The notes beneath the pieces are model-generated. The model searched no databases, was not told the DNA's origin, and saw nothing but the letters and a program-made list of their open reading frames with translations. DNA of 64,000 bases from Apostichopus japonicus (lineage: Eukaryota > Echinodermata > Holothuroidea > Aspidochirotida > Stichopodidae): assembly GCF_037975245.1 (NCBI RefSeq), contig NC_092569.1:14526501-14590500 (forward strand), written 5' to 3'. Below are positions 36,688 through 50,600 of the stretch, piece by piece. How positions within the stretch are numbered: the first letter of the stretch is position 1; each line of letters opens with the position of its first letter. A program made the translations under genes and the position numbers.

Positions 36688-37365
36688 GTACGTATACGCA
36701 TACAAGCCAACCGAAATAGTAAATGGGATAAGATGATTCACATCAGTGGATAACCTATTGTGTTGTTTTTTCCTACATTCATAGAGTTTCTTAGTCTATA
36801 CCGGTACAGTGGCTATTCTAAAACAGTTAACCTTACCATATCGTTTCAGCGTACAAGGACAATACTTGTAACGTTATTATGAAATGTAGTTGTAACTTCC
36901 TCATTCTTATATTCGGCATATGAAATAATCCACGGCTGCGTATCTTTATGGTGAAACAGCGGGTAGAGACTATAAGGTGTTATGAAAAGTCATATAAACT
37001 GTAATGGTTCATTAAACTTCAATTGTCTTTCTCTAATAAATTTTAGGACAAAACAAATTGTCTATTGTCTCACACACAACGGTAGCTGACTAACCGCATG
37101 TTAGCGACTAATGCAAGGTTATTATAATTGATATAGCTTTCCTATTAGCCTATACTAGATAAAATAAAAATCAAGTAATATAGTAACCAAAATTTCAGCT
37201 AGCATTTCACTGCAAGTCTCACAGCAAATTTGGCCAGACGGAGGCCATGTTTGCTTTTCAAGGTAAAAGACGGCCGCACGATTACCGACTAAATTACGAA
37301 GACTGACAATGACGCAATTCAACTATACTTCCAGATCGTGATATAATTCTCGATAGTCGTTAACA
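36688..37365. other. intergenic DNA, nothing recognised
   Basis: AT-rich and without coding or repeat signals that could be identified. Confidence 0.5.
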
Positions 37366-38443
37366 ACCACAGTGACACGACTGACTCCCCACAGTGACAT
37401 AGCAGACTCCCTACAGTGACACAACTGACTCCCAACAGTGACACAACTGACTCCCCACAGTGACACAACTGACTCCCCACAGTGACATAGCAGACTCCCT
37501 ACAGTGACACAACTGACTCCCCATAGTGGCATAGCAGACTCCCTACAGTGACACAACTGACTCCCAACAGTGACACAACTGACTCCCCACAGTGACACAA
37601 CTGACTCCCCACAGTGACATAGCAGACTCCCTACAGTGACACAACTGACTCCCAACAGTGACACAACTGACTCCCCACAGTGACACAACTGACTCCCCAC
37701 AGTGACACAACTGACTCCCCACAATGACATGACTGACTCCCCACAGTGACATGACTGAGTCCCCGCAGTGACACAACTGACTCCCCACAATGACATGACT
37801 GACTCCCCACAGTGACATGACTGAGTCCCCACAGTGACATAGCAGACTCCCCACAGTGACACAACTGACTCCCAACAGTGACACAACTGACTCCCCAAAG
37901 TGACACAACTGACTCCCCACAGTGACACAACTGACTCCCCACAATGACATGACTGACTCCCCACAGTGACATGACTGACTCCCAACAGTGACACGACTGA
38001 CTCCCCACAGTGACATGACTGACTCCCCACAGTGACATGACTGACTCCCCACAGTGACACAACTGACTCCCCACAATGAAATGACTGACTCCCCACAGTG
38101 ACACAACTGACTCTCCACAGTGACATGACTGACTCCCCACAGTGACACGACTGAATCCCCAAATTGACACAACTGTCTCCCGACAGTGAAACAACTGACT
38201 CCCCACAGTGACACGACTGACTCCCCACAGTGACACAACTATCTCCCGACAATGACACAACTGACTCCCCACAGTGATACGACTGACTACCCACAGTGAC
38301 ACAACTGTCTCCCGACAGTGAGACAACTGACTCCCCACAGTGACACGACCGTCCCCCGACAGTGAGACAACTGACTCCAAACAATGACACAACTGATTCC
38401 CACAGTGACACGACTGACTCCCCACAGTGACACGACTGACTCA
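37366..38443. repeat. 22-bp minisatellite, about 50 copies
   Basis: The unit is close to CTGACTCCCCACAGTGACAC plus AA or GA, repeated without a break for about 1.08 kb with single-base variants. Because 22 is not a multiple of three and the unit has no stop on the minus strand, all three minus frames stay open (up to 374 codons). They read a 22-residue cycle containing CHCGESVVSLWGVS. No start context, splice site or known domain supports translation. Confidence 0.93.
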
Positions 38444-38828
38444 ACACTTTACTTTTTTCTCAATTCATTTTCAATTCACTTATTGAATTAAATAATTTGT
38501 GGGCGTACAAGATGTTTATCAGATATCTCGTTCACACTATGCCGCTTTAAAACCCGGTCATTTGGGTTGTTTATCTGCGTCACTTCTACCAAGCCATGCA
38601 GTACATAAGACCTTTTCGGCCACTGATAATTAACCAGTTATTAACTATTTAATCTAGAAAATAATTATTATGGTCTTACAGTTTTGCATGTGGATATCAA
38701 CTGTGTTTGATTTGCATTGTTCTTGGTCTTTTGGCGATAGATTTAACCTGACAAGGTTCTTGTTTCGGCGACATTATCTGTTCTTTGGAGGTCGAATGAG
38801 GCATAACCTTACTTCAGACAAATTGTAA

Positions 38829-39065
38829 CAGGGACGAATTTAAGGGTGGGCCAAAGGTCACGAATTAACGGGGGCCCCCACACAGAGGGGGACTGCACAT
38901 ATTGTCATATTTTTTTATTATATATTTGTGGTATTTCAAAGTATGCATGGTTATTTAATAAGGTGTAAGTAATACTACATGAAAGTAATGTTATATCTTA
39001 GATTTATTTTACTAAAGAGAGCAATGAGTGGTTCAGGGGCCCCCAAATTTTTAAACCCGGCCATA
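38829..39065. mobile_element. degenerate hAT-like MITE
   Basis: The left end CAGGGACGAATTTAAGGG and the inverted right end (TTTTTAAACCCGGCCATA on the plus strand) match loosely. They are flanked by AATTGTAA (38821-38828) and AGTTGTAA (39066-39073), an 8-bp duplication with one mismatch. The open frame 38979-39413 starts inside it and is not supported. Confidence 0.5.
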
Positions 39066-40104
39066 AGTTGTAATCAAATCGCAACAAAGATCAAATTGAG
39101 TTGTAGACCTTACCTTAAAGAAGAGGACCGAATAGAACACACAACACAATTGAATGCCTGTCCTTTATCATATTACTGCCATGGAAGCCAGACTAAAAAG
39201 TGGACCTTCAGTTTGAGTTCAGGACTATTCACATGTGAACATGTCTTCTCATGCATTCATGCATGCATTCTCATGTATGCATGTATTCTCATGTATTCTC
39301 ATGCATTCACAGTGAACATGTATTCTCATATTTATACATGTGAAAATCATAAACTTAGTATAATGGTCACTATCGCGATTAAATGCTTCGATTCTCCATC
39401 GCAGTCAGTGTGAAATACCACTCCATGTAATCAAATGTAAGTTCGTCAAAATGTATTCATAACCATGAATTGCGATTCCATGAAACCCTTTTCAACAAAT
39501 CTTCGCCCGCTTAAGCACAATACATACGAATACTTTAATTGACATCGATATTTCTAATTCATTCCTGTTGAAATCCCAGGAAGCAGAAAAACATATTGTT
39601 TCCATTTTGAAAGATCTAACATGTTCAAAAACGTATTTTACGATGTTTTTGATGGGTTCGAAGCAAAGGTTAAGAAGAATAAACGAATCCTTAACGCTTA
39701 ACGCGTCTTTCCTTACAGTATGCAGGGAAATATCCCCCCCCCCCCCCCTTTGTTTTCTTCAATAGACCCTTAATGTACAATAGCCTTACGCTACAATGCA
39801 ACTGACGGCTTCTACATTAGAATGTTCCCGTCACAGACTAAGGTATGTACAAAAAGGCTTCCTGACCTTGAATTTACTAAAACCCTAAGGTCAAATTTAA
39901 AACGATCTAAGCATGTTCACATGTAATATCAGCAAAATTTCGAGTCAAGGATGGGGAACACTGTACGGACTTTGCCACGTAAAATCAGTCTGAAGAATTA
40001 TGTTTGAATGATCTATCGATTGATGGAGATACTAATTCAGATTTCCAAGCAGGATTACGGCATTCGTGTGTAGGCCTATTGTGAACAAGTGCTATTCTCC
40101 AGGT

Positions 40105-40109
<5 letters not shown>

Positions 40110-40154
<45 letters not shown>
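40110..40154. repeat. (TA)n microsatellite
   Basis: About 22 uninterrupted TA units. Confidence 0.95.
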
Positions 40155-40156
<2 letters not shown>

Positions 40157-41370
40157 CACATTACAAGTTTACTGTTGACCTGGGGTGCGGGATAGGGTGG
40201 GAGAAGTCAGAGATGGTCTTCCTAACCTGTAGCCTTTGCGTAAGAAGCCCCAACACCCCACACCCTGCCACCACCCCCCCCCCCCTTTACTCCATGTCTT
40301 TTCCTTCCCTTTGTTCCTAGGCCCACTCAATATGACATTGGGTTGAACTAAAATAAAATTATCGAATAACCGTTAGAAATTTTGAATTTGAACCATTATC
40401 CGCCATCGCGATATTTATTAATTTTTTACTGAGTTAGGTTGTAGGATGAGGTTGAGCAGTCGAATCACACAGAGATTATGACAGAAACCACTGGTCAGAT
40501 GAGAGGAGGGGTGTGGGTCTACTCATGAAGCTATAAACTCCATGGTCTACTCTAATTTGTCAATGGGCAACAACAATGTTTGTCAACACTATACAGTGGG
40601 TTGGGTTTATTAACAGTTTAATACACTATAGCCATGACGATCACGCGTTAAAGTGGCTTGCATCATTGGACTGAGTCAACCGAAAGAGGTACACTAGATC
40701 AAAGAATAAATTATGGACTGCGTGGGATGCAGTATTTGTAAAAAATCCTTGAATATAATTGATAATGACTGGTGGTTTCAGTCTGAACAGACTGTTAACT
40801 ATAGGGTTAAATGTTACGGTAGGGTGGGTTAGCAGAATAAGAAGGTGGTTAACTTGGGGAATTAGTCAAGAAAGGGTGGAACGAGTTAGGGATTGATCAG
40901 AATATATACTCAAAACATGAGCTCCATACAAAGAATGGACCGGTGATAAGTAGAGAGGGGAGTTTAGTTTAGATTAAATTGCAATTAAACTAAACATAAA
41001 TGCTGAGGAGGCACTTATGTAATTAATGTACAAAATGACTCATGTCAGTGTCATCGAAGGAGTGGGACCGATTTTGGAGTGAAGAAAAGAGTTGATAGAA
41101 TCCTTATTCATTCAAATATGTAGAGTCACGTATTTAGACAGAATGATTAGAATAATATTAAATATTCATACTGGTCATCATGAATAATCAGACAGCCATT
41201 CCAATTCGATTTAATTTATTTCTCATATGTACATAACTCACTGACAAAAGTAGTTATTAAAAAATAATGAAATGATATAACATATGATGGACACAAGAAA
41301 AAGAAACAATACTGTTCATCAAAGCTAGTGACCGTGAAACAAATAAACAACAACAAACAAACAAACGGAA

Positions 41371-41446
41371 AGACAGACAGACAGACAGGCAGACAGACAG
41401 ACAGACAGACAGGCAGACAGGCAGACAGACAGACAGACAGACAGAC
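41371..41446. repeat. (GACA)n microsatellite
   Basis: About 19 tetranucleotide units, a few changed to GGCA. The minus-strand CLSVCLSV frame across it is not a gene. Confidence 0.95.
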
Positions 41447-42469
41447 GTAAATGTCAAGGGGATGAAAAAGTAACTGGTCAGGGTAGAGAGAGCAGTTAGA
41501 TTGAACATCTAGAACTTAGACATGATAACTGATTGTAAGAAACTCCCGGAGAATTGAGATTCTTTTGAAAGAATGAAGTGCTCGATCGTACATCAGATAA
41601 AAGTTTGTGACAAATATTATAACAATAATTATGGAAAAGTAATTTGCCGTGTTCAGTTTCAAGACGTGGTTACCGAAAAGAAATTATTATGTCGCGTATG
41701 CGTTGATATTTCAGTACATTAGGTGGTTTAAGTACATTAGCCAGCACAGTTGGTAACAAACCATGGCAGTACGTAAATACAATTACTCCCATACAATCCA
41801 TGTCAATATCTTTGAAGGTTGCAATCCAAGTACAACTGATCAGTCGTAAACCGTTTGCTATATATACAAATATTACTTTGGTTGACAAACCAGTGACTGT
41901 TACCGGCTTGCAACGGCAAGTGTCAATGCTAGTTTTGTGTATAACGGATTCTATTCATCGATGCACACTCGGTTCATCGAGCTAATTCTAAATTCACAGC
42001 TACAGCTAAAATACCTCCAATGTAGATCTTGTCTGACACTGTTTAATTAAATACACATGATTGCCGAAATGTCAAAAACAGTAAGCAAAATGGACACAAA
42101 GGAGTGCAGCAGAAAGCCAAGCCGTCCGATATAATGTTGACCTTCCTTGTACACTATATATGATCATTCAAGCGAATCGGTTCAACAGAATATTTCAGTA
42201 AAAAGCCTGTAGATAGTGCGTGTGACTCAACCATGTATATACGTTTGCATAGAATCAATGCACAATATTTCTGTGGTATTTAGTAACTAAATGACTGTAT
42301 ATCGGCTATGCATATTATCTTCCTCGTATAGCTTATGTATGTAGTCAATATAGCTTTGTGTGCAGTTACAGTGGATAAGTGCCTGTTTTTGTTTTGGGTA
42401 TTTGTATTCTTACGTTATACAAAAATTTCATTCGTAAACGGTGACTAATTTTCTGCCATCACTGGCAGC

Positions 42470-44583
42470 ATGGAACAGGCATCAATAATTAGAGATTGGT
42501 GTATTTTTATCATCATTTTATCTTTCAATTCTCAACAAGTAACCAGTCAAGGTAAGTCTGTCTACAGTCTGCATAGAAATGATAGTATATTTTGATATTT
42601 TGTATTCAGTATGCTCCAGACATGAATATTCGAAAAGAGAATTTCAAATCACCTTGTAAACCTGAATTTTCACTAATTTTCACTAACACATGACTTTCCT
42701 TTTGACTAATTTTTTGGGGTATATTATTAATTATCAGATGTAATATAAAGTCGTTGTATTCAATGACGACACAAACCGGACTAGGAACTTTAACTTTTAT
42801 GACAGAGATATATGTGATGATCACCCAACTTACAAAATCTGGCTCTGTTTCGTAGATATTCTATAGTTTAAGTCGTGTCTGGTAGCTTTCATTTTGTAAT
42901 CATAGATTATCTAACATCATAGTGTCACTAGGATATGAACCCTTCTACATTCTCATCTTTGTTTTTGACATTTTCAAGGTAGATTGGTGACAGTTTTAAC
43001 ACTGGAAACCCATGCCAATATAAGGTCACGTTAAGAGCTTGAATTGTTTAAGTATATAGCACTTGCTATACTCACTTCCATTAAAGAAAATAAACATTGT
43101 AAAAATGGAGAAAATCGATGTTGACGTAATCTTGTAGTGTAAGCAACACCTCTTTCGCTAGAAAATATTAAAAACCGAAACAACGATTTTGTTTGGAATC
43201 ACAATTATTTATTTATTATTTTGTCAAATTTTGACCTCATTTCACCCTAAGTAAGAATACACCAATCGCTTTTACTCTTTTGATAGCAACAATTACAGAC
43301 GTTTTAAAGGGCTAAATCAATCTCCTATACTCAAAAGCAGCTAGTATACGAAAGTTTCAAAAAACTTGCGAGATTTACTCATCATAAGGTGATAATTGTT
43401 GAAAGTAAGTCAATCTGTTAGCTTTTACACCAAATGACGTAATTGGTAATCTTCTAGACATGTTTTGAATTTTAGTTTTCATCAGCTGCATCAAGCATAT
43501 TGAATATGTTCAAAACTGACTGTTCTACTTGTTTCTTTATCATTTGAATTGAACTGTAATTAATAATCTGCTATGGGATTTTACTGTTCAGTAACATCGA
43601 AACTTTACCAAACTTTATATTTTAATATCAGTTAATTACTGTCTAACGTTGTGCTTGTTTGTTTGTTGTTTCTTCTGAAGATTTTATTTGTGATTCCAAT
43701 CCCTGTCTAAACGGTGGTTCTTGCTTTGAAACATCCAACACGATCTTCTGTAACTGTCTTATTGGCTTCCTTTTACCAAGATGTACCAAGGGTAAGATTC
43801 TAACTCGTGATGGGCAGTTGATCGTACTTTAACAGAATGGTCCAGATGTTTTTAACATTTATCGGAAAAAAAACCGAAAATGTTAAACACCAAATCAACA
43901 AGAATATAATCATATGAATTACAGATTAAGAGAGAATGATATTTGAAAATAACCTTTAGCCCCCCCCCCCCAAACATTTGAAACGGTACGAACATGTTTG
44001 TGAAGACCCGTATTTACTTTGCGCCCATATTCAATATAGGAGGCCAGCATACTCTATAGAGATGCTCTGCAGAAGCCTATCTGCGACGCGTATAAGGGTT
44101 GAAATTTTCTGCCACTCGAAATTCTTGACTAAAACTTGGAAAATTTCACTGCTTATGAGGAAAGTTTACATATTCACTGATAAAGAAGAAATACATCGAA
44201 GTAAAGGTCAGTGAGCCTTTCAAATATTGATAACTACTGGTTATAAGCACAGGAGTGTTTGGAGCAAATGAGTGTTAGCTCAGCACGTGGTTAATGCCGG
44301 TGCCTTCCAATCATAAAGTCCCCAGTTCGAGTCACTCCAATTTTAATGTATGTCGTATGTCAAGTTGCAGAGTTGTTGATAATTGACATGTCATAATCAT
44401 GGACGTTAAATATGAATCTAAGAGACTGACTTCGGTCAGCTTACGGCTTTGATAAGCCAATGAGGCAATTCTTCGCGAGTTCCTGCTTGCAGGAGGATCT
44501 AAAATACATACGTAGAGGTAATTCTTTTCAGTTGGTTTATTATACTTCGCTTGACATCTCAGTAATAGGTCATAATATATATT

Positions 44584-44626
<43 letters not shown>

Positions 44627-47600
44627 TTTTTATGTACATACAAAAATAAATTTATGCTGAAGTTAATGGTCTGAAATTTTGCTATACTGTAACGTGGTAC
44701 CATCCCTTGGAATAAATTGGGCATCGGGACAAAGGGAATCCGTGACGTCACAACCATGTTCGTAGCCTAAAGGGCACTGTTTAAAATTTGGGAGGGTTGG
44801 GGGGGGGGGTCAAGGCTAGTTTCAAATTTCATTTGATCTCAAACTGTATATCAGATAAGTATATGTTTTCGTGAAGTGCTGTTTTATATTTCTGTAGTTA
44901 TCTATGGTATGTAAATATCTCTCTCTCACCTTTCTTTTAATTGCTAAGGGGCATTTAAATTTGGGAGGGTTGGGGGAGGGGGGTCAAGGCTAGTTTCAAA
45001 TTTCATTTGATCTCAAACTGTATATCAGATAAGTATATGTTTTCGTGAAGTGTTGTTTTATATTTCTGTAGTTATCTATGGTATGAAAGAGTCTTTCTCT
45101 TAACTTTCTTTTAATTGCTAAAGGGCATTACACAGTTATATGGATACAAAGTTGGTAAGGCCTCATCTTGAAAATGTGCAAACAAGTAGACGTACGAACG
45201 GGGGACAGATGGGTTGGCAGTTGCCCCATCCCACCCATCCCACTGTGAAATGTGAGGGGGACGAAGTATGTTTCAGTCCCCTCACTTTTGAATTTAGAGA
45301 TAAATTTAAAGAAATAGCAGAGTGCCAGGCAATCAAGCTGGAACATGGAATTTTCCACACTTTATGTGGAAGTTTCGTTACCGCCTCAGTTACCTATATA
45401 CCTTATACCTTACTACGTACCACCTTAACCCTTGATTGCAAGAGAAGTTGATCTTTTGATGTTGATTATTCGACATTAATACTAAAATAGGAATCTCAAA
45501 TTCAAACTTACAGGTTACAACTGTGACTTAGTAACGGGGAGAGGGGCGGACTAACTACCCCCTATATTTGTTTGCCGCCCCCCTCCCTCCAAAAAAATTG
45601 TTTACCTTTTTCTTCAAAATAGGTCCTTCCGAACCCCCTTACTGCTAGAAACGCATTAGGTTCAGGCATGCTTCAGTATTCGTTACCGTACTATAGCTTA
45701 CCAGTTTAACGTCCGATTATTATTTAATGTTGGAGACATGTCAAACCTGATTCTGCACCCTGTCCACGTAAATCATCTCTCTCAGAACTGATCGTTGTGA
45801 TACCTTAATCCCCAACAGTATTACCTTTCTCCAAATGTACTTCATTCGCACAAAAATGATCAATTCTTCAACTGATTCTTAAAAGTATCCTTTTAACGTT
45901 TTCCTCTGTAGCATTTTGCAATTTTTGCAATCCCCCCCCCCCCCCACCCAATATGCGGCTACGGCATACATGAGGTAACGTCTCGTCAAATCACACACAA
46001 TACTTTTTTGGTATTTTTAATGTCTTGGCTATTCATATTATATCAACAGGAACTTTTTGCTGTAATTTGCTTCATTCAGGGCTTATATATAGTTATCAGT
46101 GTTATATATGATATGTCTTCTCCCTTCTACTCTAATCGTATCAATAATATTTCAAGGCTTATTTCTTATCGATATTCCTCTCGATGGCAGATTTGTGCGT
46201 TTCCAACCCGTGTATGAATGGAGGCACATGTACAAATGACGGAATAACGGAAGACTATTCATGTAGTTGTACAACTGGATTCACTGGGAAGAACTGCACG
46301 GATCCAGGTAAAGTTATAATATCAGATAAATGAAGTTAGACTAGGATAATCCTGTCTCTGTAACAGCATAGGTTTGGTTTTTTATTATGACGTCATTTGC
46401 ATCACCCTGCATAATATTAATATCGTTCTTCTCTTTCTCTTTCGTTTCATCTTAAATTATGCAAGCAATAATCATACGACCGCAGCAACTAAAATTTCAA
46501 TCTAGCTTAATATATACGAATAAGTTCATGCCGAGGTAAATTCATAATTAATCTGCTAACTGCGGATTTGTTTGTTGATAACTATTCATAAACAAAACTA
46601 ATGACATTTTGGGGTACATTTGTACGGATGTTACGCGTTGCTATCGCAACAGGTCAAACGATAATTTTTACAAGTCAGGTGAAATTTCAAGTCATTTTGT
46701 AAGACGTCAGGTCTATCATGCGATAATGGGAAGGTATGGGATGTAATGTGATATCACGTTACGTGGTGGCGTGTATTGTGGTGTAGTGTTATGTGGTACG
46801 TGAACTATTCTATGTGATGTGATATGTGGTGTGGTGTGGCTTGGTGTGATGTGATGTGTGTGTGGTGTGATGTGATGAAGTGTGGTATGTGATGTGATAT
46901 GTGATGTGGTATGTGGATGATACGAGGTGATATGGTAGGTGACGTGGTGCAACTCTATGGTAATGTGTGATATGTGATGTGTTGTGGTATGTGATGTGGT
47001 ATGTGGATGATACGAGGTGGTATGGTTGATGACGTGGAGCAACTCAGTGGTAATATGTGATGTGTTGTAGTATGTGATGTGGTATGTGGATGATACGAGT
47101 TGGTATGGTTGATGACGTGGTGCAACTCAGTGGTAATGTGTGATATGTGATGTGTTGTGGTATGTGATGTGGTATGTGGATGATACGAGGTGGTATGGTT
47201 GATGACGTGGTGCAACTCAGTGGTAATGTGTGATATGTGATGTGTTTTAGTATGTGATGTGGTATGTGGATGATACGAGGTGGTATGGTTGATGACGTGG
47301 TACAACTCAGTAGTAATGTGTTGTGGTGTGGTATGTGATCTGGTATGTGGATGGCACGCGGTGGTATGGTAGGTGTCGTGGTGCAAATATGTGGTAAGGT
47401 GTAATATGTGATGTTTTGTGGTATGCAGCGTTGAATAGAGTGATGCTATATGGTGTGGTCTGGATGACATTATGCGGAGTGGTATTATAGATAACGCAAT
47501 GTGACGTCATGTAGTTTTGTGCGGTGTGGAATACGATGTACTGCAGTATGGATATGATAGAGGAAGTACTTTTACTAATCACTGAACTGCAAAGTCTACA

Positions 47601-50600
47601 TGTTAAGATTAAAAGTAATAAGGATAAAGTGTAATACTAATATATAGTAAGATACGGAATCAGTTACAAACATGACGAAACTAGGAAATATCAGGTCTCA
47701 TAAAGCTTGAGATGTCTGTTACATCGAATGGGCGCCAAGTGCTACTTTACCAAGTTGTTTAATTTTCGGTGTAGCACAACGTGTTCAGCAAATATTAATA
47801 ATTATCTTTGGTGAGGTGGGGATGTGCTGTGGGAGATCGGATGTGGGAGACGGCAAGTAGGTTTATAAAGTATCCTACTCGTGAACATCTGTGTGAACAT
47901 CTTGTAGTCTATAAATGTTATGGTTGAACAAGACCGAAACAATCTGCAGTCTGCTTATAAAAGACAATTCATGTTAAGTTTTCTATTAGTTCATTGAAAC
48001 ATTTATTGCCGAAGTCGATGACGACAACTTTCTGTTTCGCCCTTTTCAATCAAGGTTCACACTTTACTGATTACAGTATTAAACCATTTATACACATGTA
48101 CATGTGTTTATGTGACTCAAACAAGACAAGCTAATATTACTTTAAATTTACGCTGCCACGGTAAGAGGATAAGAATAAGTAGGAACATGATAAAGGATGG
48201 TCGGAGGAAACAGGTAATGTTCCCAAATAGTATAGCACAACTGTAACACAAAGACAGAAGAGGTAACGGCTTAAAAAACGTCAGACTTTCATTCCATCAT
48301 TTCAGTGAATTTTTGTGACTCCAATCCATGCAGTAACGGAGGGACGTGTGACAGCACAAGCCAGGGTTTTACTTGTAGATGCCCTACAGGGTTCACCGGA
48401 GTCACTTGCTCAGAAAGTAAGTACTTAGCCGAGATGTGATGGTGATGCTATGACGTTCTTTGATCTAAAAATATACAAAGGGAGGATATAATAACAATCA
48501 TGTCTTAAATACCATTAAAGTCTTGTTCAAGTATAACTTTCAGCCCATTATTTGAATTGCCAGGAACTTATTAGGGTGCGCGGGAAGTTTGCTCCGTAGC
48601 ACCATGGATTACCACAGCATAACGATTTCGATAATGATAAACAGCAATGTACTTTATCAATGGCGAACCAACCAAATTCAGGTTAAGATAACAAGCATGA
48701 AACATGAGCTTGAATAATTGAAATAAGAGATCTCTTAATTGTCCCAAAACACCGACACACACCCACACACACACACACACACAAATATATGTGTTTGTGT
48801 TTAAATTGGTATATGTGTCGATTAAACCTGGTTTAAATCATGTTAAATTGATACATGCATCGGTATAAATCAACCTTAATTGAGTCAATGTTGTACATGA
48901 TTTTGATCTTCATGATCTGGTAAAGACGGCCAACAATAATTGGCAGTTACCGGCCAATGTATTAAAATAAGATCGTGATTTGAACTTTGTATTGTTATGT
49001 CTATTTAATTCCGTGGTGATCTGTAAGTTCTTCGTGATGAATTAGTATGATGAAATTTTGACCTGGAATATGATTAAGAAAAGTAGGTGTTAAAGGAAAT
49101 TTTCAAGGTTCCCAAAATGCATATAACTTACTTACCTAATTGGATTTTTGTTTGACATTTACTATGATTTAATCACAATAACATACAAACTAAGCACATC
49201 TCACGGCCGATATGATTACTAACATCGAAGGATCCCCAAGTAATACTTTAACAAGTTGTTTTATTTTCCAATGTTTTGTGGGAGATCGGATGTGTGAGAC
49301 GGCAAGTAGGTTTATGGACCATCCTACTCGTGAAAATCTGTGTGAACATTTTTAGTCATAAATGTTATGGGTGCACAAGAGCAAACCATCTGCAGTCTGC
49401 TAATAAAAGACAATTCATGTTAAGTTTTCTATTAGTTCATTGAAACATTTATTGCCGAAGTCGATGACGACAACTTTCTGTTTCGCCCTTTTCAAGCAAG
49501 GTTCACACTTTACTGATTACAGTATTAAACCATGCATGTGCATTGTGTTTATGTGACTCAAACAAGACAAGCTAATATTACTTTAGGCTGCCACAGAAAG
49601 AGGATAAGAATAAGTAGGAACATGATAAAGGATGGTCGGAGTATCAGGTAATATTCCCAAATATTATAGCAGAACTGTAACACAAAGACAGAAGAGGTAA
49701 CGGCTTAAAAAACGTCAGAATTTCATTCCATCATTTCAGTGAATTTTTGTGACCCTAATCCATGCAGTAACGGAGGGACGTGTGACAGCACAAGCCAGGG
49801 TTTTACTTGTACATGCCCTACAGGGTTCACCGGAGACACTTGCTCAGAAAGTAAGTATTTAGCCGAAATGTGATTGTGATACTATGACGTTCTTGGATCT
49901 CAAAAGTACACAGTTGAGGATATAATAACAATCATATTTTTAATACCATTAAAGTCTTGTTAAAGTATTACTTTTAACCCATGCTTTGATTTGTTAAGAA
50001 CTTATTGGGTGGGTGGGAACTTCGCTCCGTAGCATCATGGATAATCACGATATAACGATTTCGATAATGATTGACAGCAATGTACTTTTATCAATGCCGA
50101 ACCAAAATCATGTTAATATTACAAGCATAAAACATGAGCTTCAATAATTGGAAATAAGAAATCTCTTAATTTTCCTTCGACACACACTCATACATATAAT
50201 GTTTGTGTGTTTAATTGGTATATGTGTCAATTAAACCAGGTTCAAATCATGTTTAATTGATACATGCCGTGATATAAATCAACCATAATTGAGCCAATGT
50301 TGTACATGTTTTTGATCTTCATGATCTGGTAATGAAGGCTACAATAATTGGCAGTTACCGGCCAATGTAGTAATATATGATCGTGATTTGAACTTTTTAT
50401 TGTTATGTCTATTTAATTCCGGTCTGATCTGTAAGTTCTTCGTGATGAATTAGTATGATGAAATTTTGACCTGGAATATGATTAAGAAAAGTAGGTGTTA
50501 AAGGAAATTTTCAAGGTTCCCAAAATGCATATAACTTACTTACCTAATTGGATTTTTGTTTGACATTTACTATGATTTAATCACAATAACATACAAACTA

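Larger units (their letters stand above)
39074..42469. other. intergenic DNA upstream of the EGF-repeat gene
   Basis: No gene seen. It contains ATGCATTC/TCTCATGT-type simple repeats (39240-39310), a pure (TA)n tract (40110-40154) and a GACA tract (41371-41446). No clear TATA box or other promoter motif was identified just before 42470. Confidence 0.5.

Noticed and set aside
37323-38447. Minus-strand open frames of 374, 264 and 231 codons
   Set aside because: They are three frames of one 22-bp minisatellite; absence of a stop in the unit explains them, and no domain, signal or splice context supports a gene.
38979-39413. Plus-strand frame of 144 codons
   Set aside because: It begins within a hAT-like MITE and continues through ATGCATTC simple repeat; no recognisable domain.
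41670-41888. Minus-strand frame of 72 codons with some hydrophobic residues
   Set aside because: Short, unlike known proteins and without splice or promoter support.
45140-45451. Plus-strand frame of 103 codons in intron 2 of the EGF gene
   Set aside because: No domain or splice consistency with the gene; the minus strand is equally open there.
46716-47582. His/Thr-rich minus-strand frames of 91-171 codons
   Set aside because: They translate the TG-rich minisatellite in intron 3 of the EGF-repeat gene.
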